NCBI GenBank assembly: GCA_043778315.1 | Contig: JAYWGJ010000203.1 | Coordinates: 1 to 28,675 of the forward strand | Direction: 5' to 3' | DNA from: JBEEMU01 sp043778315 | Lineage (GTDB): Bacteria; Bacteroidota; Bacteroidia; Chitinophagales; Saprospiraceae | DNA length: 28,675 nt | Shown here: positions 15,902-22,472 of the stretch, piece by piece | How the letters are laid out: each line of letters starts with the position of its first letter | Position numbering within the stretch: the first letter of the stretch is position 1 | Program-made: the position numbers and the translations under genes | The notes under the pieces: model-generated | The model's input: the letters and a program-made list of their open reading frames with translations, nothing else | Database searches by the model: none | Told to the model about the DNA's origin: nothing

Positions 15902-16534
15902 ATGCTGGATTTCTCTGCTCAAATTATCGTTATAGATGACGATATTGAAATGGATACAAAACCTCTTTTTAGAGAACTTCAAAAAACTTATAAACAACCT
16001 AATGTCGATGTTATCTGGTATAAAGATCCAGATGAAGGAGTTGCGTATGTGAAAGCACACCTTACAAAAAGAACTGTTATTGTTTTAGACTATAGTTTTA
16101 AATCTAATAAAAATGGTTTAAACTGGTTTTTGGAGTTGCAAAATAAATCGTCTTTGGTTTACATTATTTTGAATACTACTAAAAGAATCAACGAAATTGA
16201 CAAAGACGACTTGAAAACATTTATCAATAACCATTTAATGGCTATCGTTGATAAAACTGACGGCTACACCAAAACCGTCGCCGAAGTAGCCAAAGGTTTC
16301 AAACACCTTTCGCGCGGTGTCGACGCTGCGCTCGAGGAGTGGATAACTGAACTTGACGAGGACGAGCGCACCGCGAAAACTATCGTTACTCGCGGCGGCG
16401 AATCGTGGTCGCTAGAGGATTTACTACAAGAAATACGAGCGCGAACCGACGAGGGCAAAGAAGCAGAACATAATATCATCACCCTCGCAATTGACCTCAT
16501 CAATCGCGGCAGAAGACCACTACTAAATGCTTAA
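15902..16534 (+). CDS. CheY-like response-regulator receiver with C-terminal helical tail
   Basis: A 210-residue protein. The receiver domain (about 1-125) has the acidic pair in IIVIDDDIE (Asp12-Asp14), the phospho-acceptor Asp63 in VIVLDYSF, a Thr/Ser switch in YIILNTT (Thr92) and the conserved Lys118 in AIVDKT. There is no DNA-binding domain. The last ~85 residues are helical and include RGGESWSLEDLLQEIRARTDEG, which could be a protein-interaction module. Asp63 is expected to accept phosphate from the kinase encoded just upstream; the stop overlaps the start of the caspase-like gene by 8 nt, so its likely partner is that protein. The base composition changes within the gene: the segment after about 16258 is visibly more GC-rich than the AT-rich first part. 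Confidence 0.85.
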   Translation: MLDFSAQIIVIDDDIEMDTKPLFRELQKTYKQPNVDVIWYKDPDEGVAYVKAHLTKRTVIVLDYSFKSNKNGLNWFLELQNKSSLVYIILNTTKRINEIDKDDLKTFINNHLMAIVDKTDGYTKTVAEVAKGFKHLSRGVDAALEEWITELDEDERTAKTIVTRGGESWSLEDLLQEIRARTDEGKEAEHNIITLAIDLINRGRRPLLNA

Positions 16535-17156
16535 CCTTATCATTGCCGTAGATGAAAAAGATGCAGAATTAGGACACTATTTTGAAAGCTCTAAATCGCA
16601 ACTTCACGACAACTTAACTCAAAATGAAGATTATCAAGTGCAATTAGTACCTGCTGCTAATTGTCATCAAACGTATATCGATGTTTTGATAGAAAATACA
16701 CAAAAACCCTTGGTTTTTGTAGCGTATTCGCATGGAACAGAAAAAAGTTTAAATTGCAATAATGTGGCTTATTTAGACGGAAATACGGTTACGCCACTAC
16801 TCAATTCGTTCGTTTATGCTATGTCTTGTTCGAATGCAGCAACATTAGGGCAATGTTTTGAAGGGCAAAACGGTGCGTTTATTGGTTTTGATAAAAAAGT
16901 AAAAGCATTTACAGGCAGCGATTACATACAAAAATCAATCAATTGCGATAATAGCGGTATTCTATATGTTTTAAATCATGCCGATTTGCCTATTAAAAAT
17001 GCAAAAGCTATTATGAAAAACAGTTACAATAATATGATTGATCATTTGGTCGACATGAAAGAGCGAGCATTATATATAGATTATATCAAAAAGATGCGCG
17101 ACTCCCTCAAATTCATCGGCAACGAAAACCTAACCATAAACGATTTAATACAATGA
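16527..17156 (+). CDS. Caspase-like (clan CD) cysteine protease-like protein, putative effector
   Basis: A 209-residue cytosolic protein. The pattern of clan CD peptidases (caspase, gingipain, CHAT) is visible: a hydrophobic strand ending in His-Gly (PLVFVAYSHG, His69), then after about 30 residues a second hydrophobic strand ending in Cys (SFVYAMSCSNAATLG, Cys101). It continues into GAFIGFDKKVKAF, a Gly-Phe/Tyr turn like that of the family. The spacing and strand context support His69/Cys101 as a dyad; overall similarity to named families is too low for me to assign one. The C-terminal ~60 residues are helical. It is the last gene of the four-gene operon, its start overlapping the receiver gene by 8 nt and its stop touching the terminator hairpin. 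I infer a protease effector activated through the receiver. Confidence 0.65.
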   Translation: MLNLIIAVDEKDAELGHYFESSKSQLHDNLTQNEDYQVQLVPAANCHQTYIDVLIENTQKPLVFVAYSHGTEKSLNCNNVAYLDGNTVTPLLNSFVYAMSCSNAATLGQCFEGQNGAFIGFDKKVKAFTGSDYIQKSINCDNSGILYVLNHADLPIKNAKAIMKNSYNNMIDHLVDMKERALYIDYIKKMRDSLKFIGNENLTINDLIQ

Positions 17157-17193
17157 AAAAGGACTATGAAACGCTTTGTTTCGTAGTCCTTTT
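17157..17193. terminator. Strong bidirectional terminator ending the four-gene operon
   Basis: AAAAGGACTA (17157-17166) pairs with TAGTCCTTTT (17184-17193) and the stem continues through TGAAAC/GTTTCG (one G-T pair) to a five-base loop. The arm starts at the last base of the stop codon. A-run and T-run flanks let it work for the operon and, in reverse, for cdaA. Confidence 0.85.
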
Positions 17194-17194
17194 C

Positions 17195-17217
17195 ACATCG
17201 GAACAGCGTTCCGATGT
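17195..17217. repeat. Perfect 10-bp inverted repeat with 3-base loop
   Basis: ACATCGGAAC (17195-17204), AGC, GTTCCGATGT (17208-17217). It abuts the terminator hairpin and lies 17 bp from the cdaA stop. With no T-run of its own it may stabilise the cdaA 3' end or be an operator-like site. Confidence 0.7.
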
Positions 17218-17233
17218 ACGTTGCGATACACGT

Positions 17234-18037
17234 TCAATGCTCCTGCAAGAGCAGTTTCAGCTCCGCGATTATTTTTTCTAGCGAATATTGATGGTACAAA
17301 CTGCCGTCTCGGGCGTAGCTCAGTTTGCCCGTTTCTTCGCTCACTATCACCGCAAAAGTCTCCGTGCCTTCGGTCACGCCGACGGCGGCGCGATGCCGCA
17401 GCCCTGCACTTTCGGGCAGATTCATGTTTTCTGAGACGGGCAGAACGCAGCTTGCGGTGTAGATATGATTATCGGCGATGATGACCGCGCCGTCGTGCAA
17501 GGGGCTTTCTTTATTAAAAATGCTTTCGAGTAGCAACGCGCTCACGCGGGCATCGATGCGCGTCCCCGACGCATTAAATACTTGCAACGCGGGGTTCGGC
17601 GTGAACACAATCAACGCGCCTGTATGCGTCCGCGACAGCGCGGTCAGGGCTTTCTCGAACTGTTTGATGCTTTCTTCGCTGTCTTCCGACAACGCCCACG
17701 GGCGACCAAAAATATTCGAAATCAATACATAGCGGGTTTGTAGGGTGCGCCCCAAAAGCAGCAGAAAACGCCTGATTTCGGGTTGGAATACAATCAAAAA
17801 CGCTATCACGCCTAAGCTTGCAAACTGTCCGAGCAGCATAGACAGCACGTCCATTCTGAAAAAATCAACGATCCACCACAATCCATACACTAATGCGATG
17901 CCGAACAAAATATTGAAGGCAATGCTGCCGCGCAGCAGTCGCAGCAAGCTGTACAGCAACCACCCGACAATGAGTATGTCGAGTACGTCGAAGACCGTAA
18001 GGTCAAGAAAACCGATTTTTAAGTGCAGACCGTTCAA
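17234..18037 (-). CDS. cdaA: Diadenylate cyclase CdaA
   Basis: A 267-residue membrane protein that makes cyclic di-AMP from two ATP. Three membrane helices fill the first ~85 residues (VFDVLDILIVGWLLYSLLRLL, IAFNILFGIALVYGLWWIV, LGVIAFLIVFQPEIRRFL). The DAC catalytic domain follows, with the DGA motif at 182-184 (SPLHDGAVII) and RHR at 214-216 (GLRHRAAVG), and the family's KESPLHDGA and SYARDG blocks. The start is a TTG at 18037; no in-frame ATG exists near the expected N-terminus, and homologues start just before the first helix. c-di-AMP controls potassium and osmotic balance and cell-wall homeostasis. The next gene upstream on the same strand is nhaD, 88 bp away. Confidence 0.95.
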   Translation of the reverse strand: MNGLHLKIGFLDLTVFDVLDILIVGWLLYSLLRLLRGSIAFNILFGIALVYGLWWIVDFFRMDVLSMLLGQFASLGVIAFLIVFQPEIRRFLLLLGRTLQTRYVLISNIFGRPWALSEDSEESIKQFEKALTALSRTHTGALIVFTPNPALQVFNASGTRIDARVSALLLESIFNKESPLHDGAVIIADNHIYTASCVLPVSENMNLPESAGLRHRAAVGVTEGTETFAVIVSEETGKLSYARDGSLYHQYSLEKIIAELKLLLQEH

Positions 18038-18038
18038 A

Positions 18039-18069
18039 ATGAATTATGAATTATGAATTATAAATTATG
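18039..18069. repeat. Heptanucleotide tandem repeat just upstream of cdaA
   Basis: Four head-to-tail ATGAATT units (the last has one change), followed by ATG, begin 2 bp before the cdaA TTG start. The array sits in the 5' leader between nhaD and cdaA. Confidence 0.8.
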
Positions 18070-18125
18070 TGCGCGCGATTTTCTCATACAAACATAATAT
18101 TTTGTGGTTTAATTCAATCTTTTAC

Positions 18126-19388
18126 CTAATGCAGCAGCCAAAAAACTAATACGCCAGATAAATAACCCGCGAGTGCCAAGCCCGACATTCGGCGCAGATA
18201 CCAGCCAAACGAAATTTTCTCCGCGCTCATCACAGCAATACCAGCCGCCGAACCAATAATCAATATAGAACCACCTGTACCCGCACAGTAAGCGATAATT
18301 TGCCAAAGCAAATCATCGGGCGGCGGCGTATATGCACCTATCGCGGCAGCCACCAACGGTACATTATCTATCACGGCAGAGCAAAACCCGATGACCGTAG
18401 CGACCAACCAGTCGCTTTGCAAATACGTCTTGCTAATCCCCGCTAATTGACGCAGTAAACCCATTTCTTCCAGCGCGGCTACACTTAATAATATACTTAA
18501 AAAAAATAGCAGCGTACTTATTTCAATCCTTGACATCGCATAATGCACAGAATAGCGGTCGCGCTCATCGTGTTCGCGCTTAGTGTTGATGCCTTCGCCG
18601 ACCAACCAACAGCCCGCCAATCCGCCGAGCATACCCATATACGGCGGCAGTCCTGTATATATATGCCATACAGGTACAAACAGCAAGGCGGTAATGCCCG
18701 CAAAAAACATTGTTTTACTACCATAAACACGCTCCATAGCAGCATCTTCGTCCGCATTACGCGGTAGTGTAGCGACCGTTGCGCGCCGCATAGTTTGCGT
18801 AGCTAATAAACACGGCACTATCAAACACGCCAAAGAAGGTAATAAACCGTGCCAGATTAGTCCGCCCGCGCTTACCTTTCCTGCTGTCCAAAGCATAGTA
18901 GTCGTTACATCGCCGATAGGCGACCATGCGCCACCAGCATTTGCTGCTATAATTACAAATCCTGCCAAGTATTTTCGAGTGTCGCCATCGGGTAACAACT
19001 TGCGCAGCACCAAAACCATCACAAAAGCCGTTGTGAGATTATCCAAAATACCAGACAGCAAAAAGCTCACAATTGCTATTTGCCACAATAAATATACGGG
19101 TTTGCGTGTACCTAAACGGTGCGTAATTATTTCAAAACCTTTGTGTAAATCTATTAGTTCTACCACCGTCATTGCGCCGAGCAAAAATATTAATACTTCG
19201 CAAATATGGCTAAAATGCAGTGTCAGCGACAACTCCCACCCGCCTGTTTTGTCGCTTAGCGCAATAATTGTCCATAAAGTAACTGCCATAAACAAAGCAG
19301 GCACTGTTTTATCTAAGCTGTGCAATTCTTCTAACACAATTAGCGCGTAGCCGATTATAAATACACTAATAATAAATACCGTCATCAC
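18126..19388 (-). CDS. nhaD: NhaD-type sodium:proton antiporter
   Basis: A 420-residue polytopic inner-membrane protein with about 11-12 helices. Characteristic NhaD/ArsB-superfamily blocks are visible: ICEVLIFLLGAMTVVELID, FLLSGILDNLTTAFVMVLVLRKLL with the conserved Asp-Asn, FVIIAANAGGAWSPIGDVTTTMLW, and late in the protein VIGFCSAVIDNVPLVAAAIG and AGTGGSILIIGSAAGIAVM. It exchanges internal Na+ (or Li+) for external H+. It lies directly upstream of cdaA on the same strand. Because c-di-AMP commonly controls ion transport, the neighbourhood is suggestive, but co-regulation is inference. The start ATG at 19388 is followed two codons later by the first hydrophobic helix. Confidence 0.93.
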   Translation of the reverse strand: MMTVFIISVFIIGYALIVLEELHSLDKTVPALFMAVTLWTIIALSDKTGGWELSLTLHFSHICEVLIFLLGAMTVVELIDLHKGFEIITHRLGTRKPVYLLWQIAIVSFLLSGILDNLTTAFVMVLVLRKLLPDGDTRKYLAGFVIIAANAGGAWSPIGDVTTTMLWTAGKVSAGGLIWHGLLPSLACLIVPCLLATQTMRRATVATLPRNADEDAAMERVYGSKTMFFAGITALLFVPVWHIYTGLPPYMGMLGGLAGCWLVGEGINTKREHDERDRYSVHYAMSRIEISTLLFFLSILLSVAALEEMGLLRQLAGISKTYLQSDWLVATVIGFCSAVIDNVPLVAAAIGAYTPPPDDLLWQIIAYCAGTGGSILIIGSAAGIAVMSAEKISFGWYLRRMSGLALAGYLSGVLVFWLLH

Positions 19389-19485
19389 ACAAATAATTTA
19401 GTTTATAATAGTTGTTTACTAATTAAGTTTAGCAGATGTAAAGATACTATAAATAATATAAATAAAAGCAATAATAAGCTATTAT

Positions 19486-20053
19486 TTTTTATTAGCCAAC
19501 TAATAGTTTATAATTGTAATAATATAGCCTATAAAATACAGCTAATGATTGACATGAGGCAGCTAACGGTTTATATTTGTAAACTAACAATTTGCATTTA
19601 CTAATTGTAATATTACAATAGACAATTAATGATTTACCTATATTTTATTTTATTTTGCAACAGATAGCTAATAGTTTACAATAGTCAGCTAAAATATTTC
19701 TTGTGCTAACAATTAATTTACTATTACTAACTATTTTATTACCGTTATAAACTAATATATTTCTTAGCAAGACTTAAATTTTTCTAAATAAATATATTTT
19801 ATTTCCTGAGAATACTTGTAGGTTTCCCGACAAACCTTGAAGGTTTCCAAATAAATACTTTATGTTTCCAAACAAATTTATTTTATTTCTTTGGCAGTAT
19901 AAAAAATATATTAGCATTTAAAATATATTTTATAGCAAAACACAACGTTTTTAAAGCTAAAACGGCTTATTTTAATACAAAAATGCTATTTTACTACTAT
20001 AAAATACTATTCATCTTATTTTTATAATTATATTACACCAATAAAAAACTAAC
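19486..20053. repeat. Degenerate 21-bp-period array in the nhaD-waaA gap
   Basis: The 775-bp AT-rich gap between the divergent nhaD and waaA genes holds no gene. From 19592 to 19886 fifteen consecutive positions spaced exactly 21 bp (19592, 19613, 19634 and so on) all begin T-T-N-C; the most alike units lie at 19781-19906 (TTTCC...). The same register continues with weaker matches to about 19486 on the left (one 22-bp step) and 20033 on the right. Single units also share AGCTAAT or CTAAC in the second half. On the minus strand the best core reads as a 47-codon ORF (19917-19774) with a seven-residue period containing Gly-Asn, but stops interrupt the rest. Confidence 0.7.
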
Positions 20054-20133
20054 TGCCGTTGTTTTTATATTGACTTACAAAAGTAATTTATTTATTTTGT
20101 CAAAAAAAACACTATTATTTATCTAAATATGCT

Positions 20134-20141
20134 TACTTTTG
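20134..20141 (+). promoter_or_regulatory. -7 promoter box of waaA
   Basis: TACTTTTG matches TAnnTTTG and ends 22 nt before the waaA ATG. No TTTG is found at the expected -33 distance. Confidence 0.5.
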
Positions 20142-20163
20142 CATTATAATATTTTATTTAATT

Positions 20164-21447
20164 ATGTTAAACAATTTGCTAAGCTTTATTTTTGAAACGC
20201 TGTACCGTGTAGGTATCACGCTGTACAGTGTGGCGGCGCGGCTGTTAGCGTTGCGGCAAACAAAAGCAAAACTATTTGTACAAGGCAGACAAGAAATATG
20301 GACAACCTTAGCACAAAAACAGCTAAAAAAAAAAACTAACCGCCGCCCTACCTTGTGGGTACACGCGGCTTCCTTAGGAGAGTTTGACCAAGCAAGACCC
20401 GTCATTGAGGCTTTAAAAGCGCGTGACCCGCTATTATGGGTGGTCGTGTCGTTTTTTTCGCCGTCGGGTTACACGCAACGTAAAAACTACCCGTTGGCTG
20501 ATGCCGTAGTGTATCTGCCTTTGGATACACCGCGTAATGCCCGAAAATTTTTAGCAGCAGTACAACCCGATTATATTATTTTTGTGAAATACGAGTTTTG
20601 GTATTTTATATTACGCGAGGTTTTCCGACAAAAAATACCGATATACTTGATAGCCGCTACGTTCCGCCCGCAACAAATGTTTTTTGCCTGGTACGGACGT
20701 TTTTTTGCAGCACTATTACCGCAGTTTAGCCTTATTTTTACACAAAAAACAAGTGACGCGGAGCTGCTCGCACAACACGGCATTATTAATACCTTAGTGG
20801 CGGGCGACCCGCGCATAGACCGCTCGCTGTCGGTAGCGCAAGAAGCGCGTAGTTTACCGATAGTCGCGTCGTTTGCTGCGAAAAATCCGTTGCTGATAGC
20901 AGGCAGTACCTGGCTACCCGACGAAGACCTTTTAATTGCCGCTATGCCCGACCTTCAAAAAATGGACGCAAAGCTCCGCTTTGTTATCGTACCGCACGAA
21001 ATAAATGATGCAAAAATCAAGGCATTACAAAAAAAGCTGCCGTACCCGTCCGTGCGTTATACCAAAGTAGAAAACGGCGACTTTGCCGCGCTTGATACGT
21101 CTGACGTATTAATAATTGACACCGTCGGTGTACTCGCCGTCGTGTATCGCTATGGTCGGCTGGCATATATAGGTGGTGCGTTTGGCGGCGGTTTGCACAA
21201 TATTATAGAAGCGGCAGTTTTTGGACTGCCGATAGCGTTTGGCAATAAAAATTACCAAAAATTTTTAGAGAGCGGCGAACTAATCAACTTGAGCGCAGCC
21301 GCAGCCGTCGGTAATGCAACAGATTTAGTGCAGTTTTATCAAAAAAACTACGCGCCCGAACCTTACGTACACCTACAAAATAATATCAATCAATATATTT
21401 CTGCTAACAAAAATGCAACGGAACGTATCGTGAGTAAGTTGCCTTAA
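20164..21447 (+). CDS. waaA: 3-deoxy-D-manno-octulosonic acid (Kdo) transferase
   Basis: A 427-residue GT-B fold glycosyltransferase that adds Kdo from CMP-Kdo to the lipid A precursor at the inner face of the cytoplasmic membrane. The N-terminal membrane anchor is visible (LLSFIFETLYRVGITLYSVAARLLAL). The family's catalytic block WVHAASLGEFDQARPVIEAL holds the acceptor-activating Glu73. Further signatures are KYEFWYFILREV and LIAATFRPQQ, GDPRID, LIAGSTWLPDE, VPHEI, and the CMP-Kdo-binding YIGGAFGGGLHNIIEAAVFGLPIAFG. Full length for the family. Its presence shows an LPS-bearing Gram-negative. The EamA transporter gene follows after 37 nt and is probably co-transcribed. Confidence 0.96.
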   Translation: MLNNLLSFIFETLYRVGITLYSVAARLLALRQTKAKLFVQGRQEIWTTLAQKQLKKKTNRRPTLWVHAASLGEFDQARPVIEALKARDPLLWVVVSFFSPSGYTQRKNYPLADAVVYLPLDTPRNARKFLAAVQPDYIIFVKYEFWYFILREVFRQKIPIYLIAATFRPQQMFFAWYGRFFAALLPQFSLIFTQKTSDAELLAQHGIINTLVAGDPRIDRSLSVAQEARSLPIVASFAAKNPLLIAGSTWLPDEDLLIAAMPDLQKMDAKLRFVIVPHEINDAKIKALQKKLPYPSVRYTKVENGDFAALDTSDVLIIDTVGVLAVVYRYGRLAYIGGAFGGGLHNIIEAAVFGLPIAFGNKNYQKFLESGELINLSAAAAVGNATDLVQFYQKNYAPEPYVHLQNNINQYISANKNATERIVSKLP

Positions 21448-21484
21448 GAAATATTATCACTACCCAAAAAATTATATCTTCCCG

Positions 21485-22375
21485 ATGAACACCAAGCAAA
21501 TAGCCTATTTACAAATTCATTTCTGTATTGTGTTGTGGGGTTTGACTGCCATACTTGGTAAATTAATTTCGTTGGAAAGCGGCTTTATATTAGTGTGGTG
21601 GCGGCTGCTAATAGCGGTTGCGGGTATGTTTCTGTTGCCCGCCGTTTGGCGTGGCTTGCGCACTATCTCTCGACGGGAGACGCTCCGCGTCGGTGCGGTA
21701 GGATTGATTGTTGCGGCACACTGGGTCTGTTTTTATGCTGCTATAAAAGCAAGTAATGCGTCTATTGCCGTCAGTTGCCTTGCTACAACCTCCTTTTTTA
21801 CTGCCAATCTCGAGCCGCTAATAGAGCGGCGCGCCTACCGTTGGCGAGAATTACTGCTCGGGCTGGCGATAGTTCCTGGTATTGCCTTGATAGTCGGCTT
21901 TGCGCCCGAAGGTTACGGCGGCGGCATCGTGCTGGGCTTATGCGCGGCGTTGGCGGCGGCTTTATTTTCTACGCTCAATAAACGCCTACTCCGCAATATA
22001 GACCCGTTTGCGTACACGACTGTTCAGTTATCGGCAGGACTAGTCGGGCTGACGTTGGTGCTGCCTTTTTTTGTGTGGCAAAGCGGCTGCGCGTTCGTGC
22101 CTGCGCTCGCTACGGATTGGCTGTGGCTCTTTGTACTCAGCATTCTTTGCACCGTGCTGCCGTATATTTTGTCTTTGGTCGCGCTGCGCGAACTCTCCGC
22201 GTTCACGATAAACCTCGCGCTCAACCTCGAGCCTATATATAGTATAGTATTGGCGTGGCTGCTCTTCCAAGAAAATAAGGAGCTACACTGGACGTTTTAT
22301 TTGGGCATAGCCATCATCTTATCTGCCATAGCAGCGCACCCTTTACTCTCGAAAACGGACGTACAGGAAGTATAA
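21485..22375 (+). CDS. EamA/DMT superfamily transporter
   Basis: A 296-residue inner-membrane protein with ten predicted helices made of two EamA repeats. The first repeat includes FCIVLWGLTAILGKLISLESGFILVWWRLLIA, with the Trp-x-x-R at the helix end, and AIKASNASIAVSCLATTSFFTANLEPLIERR. The second includes LCAALAAALFSTLNKRLL and ELSAFTINLALNLEPIYSIVLAWLLFQE. DMT members export or import metabolites such as amino acids or nucleotide sugars; no substrate can be named. It follows waaA closely and is closed by the hairpin terminator at 22396-22443. Confidence 0.9.
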   Translation: MNTKQIAYLQIHFCIVLWGLTAILGKLISLESGFILVWWRLLIAVAGMFLLPAVWRGLRTISRRETLRVGAVGLIVAAHWVCFYAAIKASNASIAVSCLATTSFFTANLEPLIERRAYRWRELLLGLAIVPGIALIVGFAPEGYGGGIVLGLCAALAAALFSTLNKRLLRNIDPFAYTTVQLSAGLVGLTLVLPFFVWQSGCAFVPALATDWLWLFVLSILCTVLPYILSLVALRELSAFTINLALNLEPIYSIVLAWLLFQENKELHWTFYLGIAIILSAIAAHPLLSKTDVQEV

Positions 22376-22395
22376 ATTAGCGGCTTGTCGCCAAC

Positions 22396-22443
22396 AAAAA
22401 AAGACGCGCAATACCTGCTTTGTAGCAAGTAATGCGCGTTTTT
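22396..22443. terminator. Bidirectional terminator between waaA-EamA and the metallopeptidase
   Basis: ACGCGCA (22404-22410) pairs with TGCGCGT (22433-22439), with further inner pairs, preceded by seven As and followed by five Ts. It lies between two convergent genes and can serve both. Confidence 0.8.
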
Positions 22444-22472
22444 ATTCTTATAATTATAATTAATCTACTTTC

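Noticed and set aside
17176..17481. Plus-strand ORF of 101 codons just after the four-gene operon, as a possible fifth gene
   Set aside because: It begins after the terminator hairpin and lies opposite cdaA; the product is Arg/Ser-rich without domain features.
19592..19906. CRISPR array
   Set aside because: The period is 21 bp with no invariant repeat separated by unique spacers, and no cas genes are present.
19774..19917. 47-codon minus-strand ORF with a seven-residue Gly-Asn period inside the 21-bp array
   Set aside because: Very short, no promoter or start signal, and flanking units of the same array are full of stops; it is more simply a by-product of the 21-bp repeat.
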